A DNA stretch of 11,269 nt, taken from positions 1 to 11,269 of the forward strand of contig JABXIW010000197.1 of assembly GCA_013372875.1 (NCBI GenBank), read 5' to 3'. The notes beneath the pieces were generated by a model. It was not told the origin of the DNA. It saw only the letters and a list, made by a program, of their open reading frames with translations, and made no database searches. A program made the position numbers and the translations under genes. Positions 1-6,857 of the stretch are shown here, in pieces (the stretch's first letter is position 1; each line of letters starts with the position of its first letter). Source of the stretch: Gammaproteobacteria bacterium (lineage in GTDB: Bacteria > Pseudomonadota > Gammaproteobacteria > Enterobacterales > Kangiellaceae).

Positions 1-1
1 C

Positions 2-85
2 CTGTGCCGTGAGAACGAGGCGTACTTTAACGGATTAATTTATCTGGTCAACAATAAATTTTATCTTTTTGATTCAGATGCTTAA
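2..85 (+). CDS. C-terminal tail of a truncated gene, unidentified
   Basis: Frame 2 is open from the left edge to a TAA at 83-85 and gives about 27 residues ending in LVNNKFYLFDSDA. The other two forward frames hit stops within the first 36 bases, and the composition (aromatic and hydrophobic residues alternating with polar ones) looks like a real protein end. The start and most of the gene lie outside the window. The tail is too short to assign a family. No strong stem-loop terminator follows; only a small GCAC/GTGC hairpin lies near 114-126. It could also be a chance open stretch. Confidence 0.45.
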   Translation: MCRENEAYFNGLIYLVNNKFYLFDSDA

Positions 86-326
86 AAAGCAATCCCGACA
101 GCATAAATCACGCACAATTAGTGCAACTATCATTCAAATCGGTTCCTCACAATCTTGCTCGAATCCCCCTCCCCCAGTCTCTACATTGACTTTGTTAGGC
201 ACAAAAAACCACAGCAAGACACATGACTTTCTCACTCGCTGTCAACAAAGTGTCCACCTGTTAACTCGAACACTACCCAAGTGGCACGTTTTTCTTTCCC
301 TCCATAACCAACTGATATCCCGTTTA

Positions 327-348
327 ATTCCTAGGAATGGCCTCCTAG
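327..348. promoter_or_regulatory. Overlapping palindromes, possible operator
   Basis: ATTCCTAGGAAT at 327-338 is a perfect 12-base palindrome. Its CTAGGA half (331-336) is also matched by TCCTAG at 343-348, giving a second inverted repeat with a 6-base spacer. The pair is flanked by direct copies of CCGTTT at 320-325 and 350-355. It lies about 45-65 bases upstream of the candidate -35 element of the 640-3267 gene, a sensible position for an activator. I cannot match it to a known regulator; chance is possible. Confidence 0.3.
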
Positions 349-391
349 ACCGTTTCCCAACAAGTTAACACTCTGTTCACACAAAGTGTTT

Positions 392-420
392 TTGAAACAG
401 TTTTAGAAAACACAAAATAT
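392..420 (+). promoter_or_regulatory. Candidate sigma-70 promoter for the secreted-protein gene
   Basis: TTGAAA (392-397) is a good -35 match, and AAATAT (415-420) after a 17-base spacer is a weak -10. An inverted repeat AACACT (367-372) / AGTGTT (385-390) with a 12-base spacer sits directly upstream. If used, transcription would start near 427 and give a leader of about 210 bases containing the three hairpins at 441-591. Confidence 0.35.
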
Positions 421-438
421 TTAAAAATCAATGCAATA

Positions 439-591
439 GGTGTTGGTTTGTTTTTTGCTCTCTAGTGGGCACCGACAAGCGCTCCACCATACAAGTTTCA
501 GAACACACACTTTGTGGAGCAATTGTCATGGGACAGGGGGCACAGCAGTTCGTGTGTTCAATGATGCCGGAGTCCAGTGTTGGCATCATTG
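439..591 (+). ncRNA. Candidate structured 5' leader RNA (three hairpins)
   Basis: Three stem-loops follow one another between the candidate promoter and the 640 start. The first pairs TGTTGGT (441-447) with ACCGACA (471-477), including one G-U pair. The second pairs GCTCCAC (481-487) with GTGGAGC (514-520) perfectly, with further ACAAGT/ACTTTGT pairing inside. The third pairs CAATGATGCC (559-568) with GGCATCATTG (582-591) perfectly around a 13-base loop, extendable by one G-U and one A-U pair. The segment 461-600 is about 51% GC, richer than its flanks. No U-run follows the last stem, so it is not a typical terminator. I compared it from memory with c-di-GMP, glycine and other common riboswitches and saw no match. 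Both strands stay open for 60 or more codons here, but the products (rich in His, Trp and Cys) look like translated non-coding DNA. A small dispersed repeat is an alternative. Confidence 0.4.
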
Positions 592-632
592 GATACTTAC
601 ATCGCCCTTTTATCAACTTTCAATGAGAAAAG

Positions 633-645
633 AAGGTAGATGATG
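633..645 (+). promoter_or_regulatory. Ribosome binding site and start choice, 640 gene
   Basis: AAGG lies at about 633-636 before tandem ATG codons at 640 and 643. The spacing to 640 is only about 3 bases, and to 643 about 6, so initiation at 643 is the better fit. The two choices differ by a single Met residue at the N-terminus. Confidence 0.5.
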
Positions 646-3267
646 GAACATTTAATATACAACCGACATAAAGGGATACTCAGCGCTATGTTGATAAGTG
701 CTGCCGCCTTTTATGGGTTAACCACCGCTTCACCTGCGAATGCATTAACCGAGCAACCTATTTATCCAGATCCCGCTAATTCAGCAAACAGCTGTATGGC
801 GGACGCGTACTTCGATACTGGCGGTTCTGGTATGAAAGGTACGTTAGGTGAAGCTCTAAACTGTACCGCGAACGACGTTGAGATTACGCAGGTCATTCCT
901 AAAGAGATAATCCTTCCCGATGGCAGCAGCTCTGGGAATTTGACCTGTACCTTGGGGGAAACCTTTAAATTAAAAGCAGATATTCGTGTGCGTGCTAATG
1001 CAGCAGAGCGCTGGGATACCACCTTTTATGTACCTCGAAAAGAGAACGTCGATCCAGACGTAATTTATCAAGATGGGGATGCATGTAGTGTCCTATTGCC
1101 AGTACCAGTTGGTGCTGGTGGGTTTGACCCTGATTATCTTGTCGCCCAGCAGCTTGATGGAGACGCCTGTGGTGATATTAAAAAATCTGAGCTAACCGCT
1201 GACGAATACACTCTAGAAGATGCTGTATTCGAAATTATCTGTGAGGATGACGGCTTAGATGGACAAGCTGACTTCAACTACTGTGCCGCGTGGGACAACA
1301 TCGAACGCGACAACTGTTCTGAAGACAGCGCTTATCCTGGCCAAGTTCCAAACAACAAATCGAAATGTAAATGTGACAACTTCAACATTCCGGTATTCAT
1401 TAAACCGAATCCACCAACTGTGTTGAAATCCGTCGAGCCAGCTAGCAGCAACGAGCCAGCAGGTACGTTCAAATATACTTTGACGATTACTAAAGCTGCC
1501 GGTTCAGCAGTTCAAATCACTAGCCTTTCCGATATCTATCGTTCAAGCACAGACGGTTCAATCTTTGAACAGTTCGATTTAACTGGCGGTGCAGACAACC
1601 AAGGTACGCTTAATCTGCTAGACACCGCGGGTAACCCGAATACTTGTAAGTCACTCAGTTATCCAATCATACTAACTGATACAACTCCAAGTACTTCTTG
1701 TAGTTTCTACGTTCAGATCAATGATGAAGATCTCCCAGATGATCCAGCCCCAACCACAGCAAACGCTGCGGGACAACCTGAGGAGCTTTATCAAAACTTC
1801 ATTCGCTTTAGCGCTACCGATAATGAAGGTCGTGGCACTGTAATTGGCGATGATACCTGTGACCCTACAGATGGTGATGCGACAAACGATGATGGTAACT
1901 GTTCGAATGTCGTTACAGTTAAAATGATCAACGTCGACCCAACCGTAGATATCACTAAAACCCCTATCAGCGGCCCAGGTTTACGTAATGTAGCTGGCGC
2001 TTGGTATATTGATGATGAAGGACTTATCACCTATGAAGTTACTGTGACCAATCTAAGTACAGTTGACTCGGCATGGGTAATCCAACTTGTCGATGATAAC
2101 GGTACACCAGGAAACTTGGCCGACGATATTAATCTGTTAGCTGACAGCACGGGTTCTCCAGCCTGTAATACGGCTCCAGATAATCCTAACAGCGATACAC
2201 CGTTAGCGAAAATGACTGGTTCCTTCACTTGTCGATATACTGTCGATGTCACTGTTGCGGATGGTAGTACCTACACCAATACCGTAAACGTCATTATCAA
2301 CGACAATGAGGCTCGTGCAGCGAACGATATGGCGGTAGTCAGTGTGACTCGTGCCGAACCAATGATTACGCTTGTCAAAGATGTTGCCGTGTCTGTAGAC
2401 GCAAACGTTCCAACACCAGCTATCGATTCAGCTTCGTTCATGCAATCTATCAACGTGGATGAACCGGGAGATGAGGTCGTTTACCGATTTACGATGACCA
2501 ATGCTAACGCGGTAACCAAAGAAGACTTGACCGTGATTTCGTTGACGGATGACGTGCTATTTAGCAGCGTGAGAGCAAGTGCTTCTTCAACTCAACGAAG
2601 CGATGAGTGTTCGTTCCCTCAAGTGATTGAATATGGCACACCTTACATGTGTACCTTAGTCGCTGATGTAACTGGTAATGGTTCAAACGATCCAAATACA
2701 GATTACGACGACACATTCTTGCTAAATACTGCATTCGTCACAGCTAAACGCGATCCAAATGATGCAAGTGAACCTGAGACCAAATCGAACGAAGATACTG
2801 CTCAAGTGAACTTTGATAATGTGCTTCCGCAATTTGAAGCTAACTTCGGTTTCCATGCCAACGTATTTGTCAAAGTAACCAACAGCAGTACTTTTGAAGA
2901 CATTACTTTGAACAAAATGTCGATTCGCGGTGTGAGTATTCCTGACGCAACCACCCCTGGTGATGTTGATGTAGGTACTCTATTCAGAATCTTCGATGAC
3001 TCTGGTACGAGCATTGAAGGTGTGCTTGACTCTGCATTCCAACAATTGCTTGATGGTTACTGTAATGTTGGACAAACGATTCCAGCTGGCGAGACCTATG
3101 CTTGTTTCGTTCGTGTTCAACTCTTCAATGCACTTGGTATTTTCGATACCTTCAGCGCCTCTGGTGCAGATGATGGTATTGTTATAGAAGTGCTGGATGA
3201 TGACGGTAGTATTCGAGCTGCAGAAGTGGAAGTTACGGTTCAAACTCAAGATGTGATTCAACCTTAA
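640..3267 (+). CDS. Secreted cysteine-rich protein with DUF11-like modules
   Basis: An 875-residue exported protein of unknown function. Residues 1-35 form a Sec signal peptide (basic start, hydrophobic core, ANA|LT cleavage). Residues 36-258 form an acidic region with ten cysteines that I do not recognise. From about 259 follow beta-rich modules opening with phrases such as PTVLKSVEP, VDITKTPISGPG and MITLVKDV, each leading to a YxxTxTN-type strand, as in DUF11 surface and adhesin repeats; the stretch from about 731 to 875 looks like a diverged module. Cysteines come in pairs (336/354, 407/421, 509/531, 657/671, 808/822), twenty in all, suggesting disulfides. The protein is strongly acidic with many Asp-rich turns, compatible with calcium binding (inference). 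There is no LPXTG, membrane anchor or GlyGly-CTERM, so it is probably released or non-covalently attached. It is followed by a strong terminator, so probably monocistronic. Adhesin, matrix or structural surface protein are all possible. Confidence 0.85.
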   Translation: MMEHLIYNRHKGILSAMLISAAAFYGLTTASPANALTEQPIYPDPANSANSCMADAYFDTGGSGMKGTLGEALNCTANDVEITQVIPKEIILPDGSSSGNLTCTLGETFKLKADIRVRANAAERWDTTFYVPRKENVDPDVIYQDGDACSVLLPVPVGAGGFDPDYLVAQQLDGDACGDIKKSELTADEYTLEDAVFEIICEDDGLDGQADFNYCAAWDNIERDNCSEDSAYPGQVPNNKSKCKCDNFNIPVFIKPNPPTVLKSVEPASSNEPAGTFKYTLTITKAAGSAVQITSLSDIYRSSTDGSIFEQFDLTGGADNQGTLNLLDTAGNPNTCKSLSYPIILTDTTPSTSCSFYVQINDEDLPDDPAPTTANAAGQPEELYQNFIRFSATDNEGRGTVIGDDTCDPTDGDATNDDGNCSNVVTVKMINVDPTVDITKTPISGPGLRNVAGAWYIDDEGLITYEVTVTNLSTVDSAWVIQLVDDNGTPGNLADDINLLADSTGSPACNTAPDNPNSDTPLAKMTGSFTCRYTVDVTVADGSTYTNTVNVIINDNEARAANDMAVVSVTRAEPMITLVKDVAVSVDANVPTPAIDSASFMQSINVDEPGDEVVYRFTMTNANAVTKEDLTVISLTDDVLFSSVRASASSTQRSDECSFPQVIEYGTPYMCTLVADVTGNGSNDPNTDYDDTFLLNTAFVTAKRDPNDASEPETKSNEDTAQVNFDNVLPQFEANFGFHANVFVKVTNSSTFEDITLNKMSIRGVSIPDATTPGDVDVGTLFRIFDDSGTSIEGVLDSAFQQLLDGYCNVGQTIPAGETYACFVRVQLFNALGIFDTFSASGADDGIVIEVLDDDGSIRAAEVEVTVQTQDVIQP

Positions 3268-3315
3268 TGTTTGAATGCACTAAAAATCAGTAAGGCCTAC
3301 CTTACCTTAAAAGAA

Positions 3316-3352
3316 ATGCCAGTCAGAAGTTCTGACTGGCATTTTTATTTTT
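3316..3352. terminator. Bidirectional stem-loop terminator
   Basis: A perfect 13-base inverted repeat (ATGCCAGTCAGAA / TTCTGACTGGCAT, one base between arms) spans 3316-3342. It is followed by T-rich sequence on the + strand and preceded by A-rich sequence that gives U's on the - strand. It sits between the convergent ends of the 640-3267 and 3377-6073 genes and can serve both. Confidence 0.92.
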
Positions 3353-3376
3353 CTAGAGCAACTTGTCTAAGTCAAC

Positions 3377-6073
3377 TTACTTGTTTCGACCTTTGCCTTT
3401 GCTCCCCGTAGAAGTACTCGTATCAGAACTACCAAAACCAATATTCACCGACGCAGAAGCCGTATTCACGCCATCACTGATGGTGTAACTAAAACTATCG
3501 CTACCTTTAAAGCTTTTCGCTGGAGAATAAAGCAATTGACCATTTGATGTAATTTGAACGGTTCCTTTCGCGCCTTGAGTCACTGAGATAACCTTCAACG
3601 TATCTCCTTCGGGATCACTGTCATTCTTGAGTACATCGATAGTCACTGGCTCTTTCGATGTCAACGTCACAGAATCGTTTTGAGCGGCAGGAGCGTTATT
3701 TTCCGTGACTGGAGCGACAATACTCACACTCACTACTTGGCTAGCATTCAAGCTTGCATCAGCAGAATGTTTCGCATTGATAACAATGTTATAAGTACCG
3801 TCAGTAGCTTCAGTGCTCGATGTTACTGTCATTGTAATTGATTGGGTTTCACCAGGAATCAAAGTCATAGCACCACTATTCGCACTCCAGCCATTCGGAA
3901 TACTTGCCGCTAGCGTGAAAGTAGTCGCGTCACAAGTTGCGGTATCTTGGTTGGTAACCGTCGCTGTGTAACTTACTGTACTACCCGGTTCAAAATCCCC
4001 GTTTTGGTTAGTAGACATGATGAGAAATGGCGTCGATAGCTGACAAGCTTCAACCGCAGTTTCAACCACATAATTTGCGGTAGCACTCACGTCGTAGTCA
4101 GTATCAGTAACATTTGTCACGTTGAATGTAATGCCGTAGGTCCCGTCTATCGCAGCTTGATCCGAAGTCACATCAACCGTCACTGTATCACTCGCACCAG
4201 GAGCCAAATTTAACTGAGATGCCGTTGTCACCCACCCACTTGGAGCATTTGCTTCAATAGCGAAATTCGATGTTGCGCATCCATCACCATCATTGTTAGT
4301 TACCGTAACCGAATACCCCACGGTGCTACCAGACTCTACACCTGAAACTTGATTGGAAACAACAGCAACACTCGGCATGCTTGGCACACACATAGGCTCA
4401 GCGAAGCTAACGTGGACACTTGCGCCTGTGCTATCAGCCCATTCGGTCGTAATGGTAATACCGGCTTCTGTATCCTCATACGTATTGCCCGCTATCAAGG
4501 CAGCATCAATCAGGTCTGAGTTCACACTGTTAGGCGTCATATCAAGCAGTTGGACACTACTCAAATCATCTCCAGTTACAGCGTGGAAAACGACGCCATC
4601 CGTTATTGTAGTTTGCCCTTCAAGAAAACTATCGAAACCGATAGGTTGACGGTACTCAATGTAATACCACAATGGTTGTCCAGATGCCGCATCAGTCCCA
4701 CGTTTAATCCTTAGACCTTTAGCTGCACCTGCTGGCGCCGTTTCATAGGGTTCCAAAGAATATGTGCCGCTATTGGTAACCGTAATGACCTCTTGCTCGG
4801 ATGGTTTAATCCAACCTAACTGTTCTTTGTTAAAGGCATTAAAATGACCATTAGATGTTCCCATAATGTCCAACGTGTCACCGTACGAATAGTTGTAACA
4901 CGTACCACCGATTGTGTTTGTACCGCACTCTAATGCTTGAGCGTGATGAAGGCCAAAGTTGTGACCTAGTTCGTGCCCAATCGTGTTCAGCCTAAATGCG
5001 CCATTAATCCAAGCTCTTGACGGGTTGCCACCAACGGTACCCATTCCAGACCAACCGCAGTTCTCTACTTTGGGATAGATATAGACTTTGCGTGAATAGC
5101 TAGACGTATCAATGCCATCCGCTTCAGCGGCTGCCGTAATGTAACTTTCAAAGCCTTTGTAATCACAACTGCTATTAATCGGCAACGTGTAGTAACCGTG
5201 TACATCACCACTCAACCACGTCTGACCAAAGGAGTTCTCTTTGTAGAAGTCGTTAACCTTTCCAAAAACCATGTCTTGAACTTCATCAATGGTCCACGGT
5301 TGCTGCGGATTATCTTGAAAGTTAACCAGAAGCACCAACGTGCGCTGTTCGCCAAAAGTGTTTGATAACGCAGCAGAACTCGTCGTAGTCGATGCTGTAA
5401 CCGTCCCCGTGCTGTCTTGCGCTAACACAGACAGTCCATCCGCTTCGTCAGCTACGACTAAAGCGTCCAATTTATCTGCTACGTCTTTGAACTTCCAACC
5501 ACGCGCACGTACTTTTGCACCCGACTGAATCGCGTTGATTGGTGATTGAGAAGAACCGTGAACCTCAATAAAGCCCTCAGAGGTGTTTAGTACGTGTCGA
5601 AGACGGCTCTTGCTGTGATCTTCATAATCTTCGTAGAAGACTTCCAGTTCGCCTTCTAGCGTTTGCTCCTGCTCTAGCAAAGCTTGTACTTTTTCAGGCA
5701 TACCTTTGCGAGCTTTTGCAGTCAGAGCAACCTGCGCTACCGCGCTAGGATCTGACTGAAACAACTCGGAAAGCAATGCTTGACGACCGTGAGCAAGAGA
5801 AATCATTTGCTCTAGATAGTGATGTTTGTTTTTCGCCGATGCACCTCGATAATCAGCCATCACCTGCTTTAATGCGCTGGTATTATCTTGAGCCTGTTGG
5901 CGTTTTCCCTTAGCAGTAGGTGAAACCAATTTTACTTGTTGAATCACATGTCCATGTGGGATGTCTTGCGACTGCACCGTCGTGTTGAATGTCAGAGATA
6001 AGAGGCCGATAAGAGCCGTTGTTGATAGTTTAAATGTATTGGAAGTAACAATATTAAAATGGGTATTAAACAT
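3377..6073 (-). CDS. Secreted M11 gametolysin-like zinc metalloprotease
   Basis: An 898-residue exported metzincin-type protease. Residues 1-35 are a signal peptide (VQS|QD). About 36-235 looks like a propeptide, Gln- and Lys-rich and helical at first. The catalytic domain (about 240-430) carries HELGHNFGLHH, in which His367, His371 and His377 bind zinc and Glu368 is the catalytic base. LDIMG (Met404) is the Met-turn. The HExxHxxGxxH plus Met-turn layout and the following Ala/Cys-containing stretch match peptidase family M11 (gametolysin). Residues about 560-670 and 675-786 are two copies of a beta-sandwich module (NEW3/CARDB-like), each with Cys pairs 37 residues apart (562/599, 677/714). 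About 795-878 is a cadherin-like/Big_9 domain (VTIDVLKNDSDPEGDTL), followed by a Ser/Thr-rich linker and a basic tail (KGKGRNK). It probably degrades extracellular matrix or environmental protein; the C-terminal modules probably aid adhesion or substrate binding. The ribosome binding site before 6073 is weak. Substrate unknown. Confidence 0.9.
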   Translation of the reverse strand: MFNTHFNIVTSNTFKLSTTALIGLLSLTFNTTVQSQDIPHGHVIQQVKLVSPTAKGKRQQAQDNTSALKQVMADYRGASAKNKHHYLEQMISLAHGRQALLSELFQSDPSAVAQVALTAKARKGMPEKVQALLEQEQTLEGELEVFYEDYEDHSKSRLRHVLNTSEGFIEVHGSSQSPINAIQSGAKVRARGWKFKDVADKLDALVVADEADGLSVLAQDSTGTVTASTTTSSAALSNTFGEQRTLVLLVNFQDNPQQPWTIDEVQDMVFGKVNDFYKENSFGQTWLSGDVHGYYTLPINSSCDYKGFESYITAAAEADGIDTSSYSRKVYIYPKVENCGWSGMGTVGGNPSRAWINGAFRLNTIGHELGHNFGLHHAQALECGTNTIGGTCYNYSYGDTLDIMGTSNGHFNAFNKEQLGWIKPSEQEVITVTNSGTYSLEPYETAPAGAAKGLRIKRGTDAASGQPLWYYIEYRQPIGFDSFLEGQTTITDGVVFHAVTGDDLSSVQLLDMTPNSVNSDLIDAALIAGNTYEDTEAGITITTEWADSTGASVHVSFAEPMCVPSMPSVAVVSNQVSGVESGSTVGYSVTVTNNDGDGCATSNFAIEANAPSGWVTTASQLNLAPGASDTVTVDVTSDQAAIDGTYGITFNVTNVTDTDYDVSATANYVVETAVEACQLSTPFLIMSTNQNGDFEPGSTVSYTATVTNQDTATCDATTFTLAASIPNGWSANSGAMTLIPGETQSITMTVTSSTEATDGTYNIVINAKHSADASLNASQVVSVSIVAPVTENNAPAAQNDSVTLTSKEPVTIDVLKNDSDPEGDTLKVISVTQGAKGTVQITSNGQLLYSPAKSFKGSDSFSYTISDGVNTASASVNIGFGSSDTSTSTGSKGKGRNK

Positions 6074-6112
6074 ACTTAATTTCTTATGTATTTTTATCTT
6101 TGGTTCTTAATT

Positions 6113-6168
6113 TTTGCGCAGCAGAAGTCCGCAATCATGTCGTTCGCTTGACGGTTAGGGAGCGCAAA
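6113..6168 (-). promoter_or_regulatory. GC-richer hairpin in the protease leader
   Basis: TTTGCGC (6113-6119) pairs perfectly with GCGCAAA (6162-6168), and CCG (6129-6131) with CGG lies inside. The segment is about half GC within an AT-rich surrounding and lies 40-95 bases upstream of the protease ATG, so it would be in the 5' untranslated RNA if transcription starts further upstream. It might control translation or mRNA stability. No riboswitch class is recognised. Confidence 0.35.
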
Positions 6169-6258
6169 TAACTAGCCTAAACGCATGAATTTCCATTCAT
6201 TTCGAAAAGCTACAAACGTTAAAGGTAAGCAATAGATGCTAGAATTAGAACCCCAAAG

Positions 6259-6280
6259 ACATCTAATAATTAGTCAATAA
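6259..6280 (-). promoter_or_regulatory. Possible LuxR/SmcR/OpaR-type quorum-sensing site
   Basis: Read on the - strand this begins TTATTGA (TCAATAA at 6274-6280 on +) and continues CTAATTATTAGATG. It matches about 14 of 21 positions of the Vibrio LuxR/HapR-family consensus TTATTGATAAATTTATCAATAA, with one half-site intact and the other degenerate. It lies about 190 bases upstream of the metalloprotease start. LuxR-family master regulators are known to control Vibrio extracellular proteases, which makes the position plausible. An AT-rich region produces such partial matches by chance. Confidence 0.3.
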
Positions 6281-6624
6281 GATGCCGTGCCTTTTAACAA
6301 AAATTAAAAAGCAAAACTCTAAAATAGTCATTTATTATTTAGGTTAAACTTGCATTAATAACACAAGATAAATTATTTATTTGTATGCAATAAATTTACC
6401 CCTCTTTCCTATTTTTTAAGCGCAGGTTGGTTTTTGAAGGTAAAATCCTACAAACACAGTGATTAAATTTCAACCAAAAACAATTAATTTTTATCGCAAG
6501 ATCAAACATTCTTATTTAAAGCATGAATATATAAGAAGATTTAAATTACAAGTAAAATGCCAATCCCAATATGAATTCAGATTAATATAACTTTGCCATT
6601 TTAATATATGCTCAAAGTTACCCC

Positions 6625-6783
6625 ATGAAAAATAAGAAATTTATCTTAAATAACCAAAAATTAACACAAACAAAACAATTATTAAGCATCGATGATTTAA
6701 GAAGATCTATGTGTGTGGTTTCAATTCACCAGAACAACTATAAATATCGACACCTAATATCAATATATAAAGATAAGCTCTAA
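6625..6783 (+). CDS. Doubtful small ORF, 52 residues, Lys/Asn-rich
   Basis: ATG at 6625 opens a frame of 52 codons ending in TAA at 6781-6783. The product starts MKNKKFILNNQKL, is basic and polar, and has no signal peptide or membrane segment; it resembles nothing I know. The next in-frame stop upstream is at 6583, so 6625 is the only ATG start. No Shine-Dalgarno sequence is visible. In favour: a strong stem-loop with a T-run begins 27 bases after the stop and would terminate a rightward transcript. Against: in sequence this AT-rich, an open frame of this length is expected by chance in a gap of this size. Confidence 0.25.
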   Translation: MKNKKFILNNQKLTQTKQLLSIDDLRRSMCVVSIHQNNYKYRHLISIYKDKL

Positions 6784-6809
6784 ATTAATAAACTAGTTAA
6801 TTTAGATAA

Positions 6810-6843
6810 AATAAAAGGCAACTAACATTAGTTGCCTTTTATT
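6810..6843. terminator. Stem-loop terminator, probably bidirectional
   Basis: A perfect inverted repeat with 15-base arms (6810-6824 and 6829-6843, core AAAAGGCAACTA / TAGTTGCCTTTT) surrounds an ACAT loop. The A/T-rich outer arms give a U-run on both strands. It lies 15 bases past the stop of the leftward 6858-7646 gene, which it most likely terminates, and would also end any rightward transcript from the gap. Confidence 0.9.
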
Positions 6844-6857
6844 CAATATGAAAAATA

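Larger units (their letters stand above)
86..639. other. Long non-coding gap upstream of the secreted-protein gene
   Basis: About 550 bases with no convincing gene. A 99-codon open frame from a TTG at 69 to 368 has no ribosome binding site, overlaps the tail of the preceding gene and gives a low-complexity product, so I do not call it. The second half holds palindromes at 327-348, a candidate promoter near 392-420 and a hairpin-rich segment at 439-591, listed separately. The length suggests that the downstream gene has a long 5' regulatory region. Confidence 0.6.
6074..6857. other. AT-rich intergenic region
   Basis: Nearly 800 bases separate two leftward genes. The left end (6074-6300) is the likely promoter and leader region of the metalloprotease. 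About 6200-6800 is markedly AT-rich, with many A and T runs and no recognisable protein family. The right end carries the terminator of the 6858-7646 gene. The only open frame I would mention is 6625-6783. Such AT-rich stretches in gammaproteobacteria are often bound by H-NS and can be acquired DNA; both are inference here. I saw no transposase fragment or terminal repeats. Confidence 0.6.

Noticed and set aside
69..368. 99-codon open frame starting with TTG
   Set aside because: It has no ribosome binding site, overlaps the tail of the upstream gene in another frame, and its product is low-complexity, unlike any protein I recognise. It is probably non-coding.
559..591. Strong hairpin as a rho-independent terminator or attenuator
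   Set aside because: No run of T's follows the stem; the sequence continues GGATACTTAC. It is treated as part of a structured leader.
461..600. c-di-GMP or other known riboswitch
   Set aside because: I looked for the conserved GEMM core and glycine-type motifs and could not find them. The hairpins are real but the class is not identified.
440..643. 67-codon open frame whose TGA overlaps the ATG of the 640 gene, and a 62-codon frame on the opposite strand (428-616)
   Set aside because: The overlap looks like translational coupling, but there is no Shine-Dalgarno, the start would be GTG, and the His/Trp/Cys-rich product looks like translated structured RNA. Openness on both strands argues for an RNA element or repeat instead.
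4353..4649. 98-codon open frame on the + strand inside the protease gene
   Set aside because: It is a shadow of the metalloprotease coding frame with no ribosome binding site or family signature.
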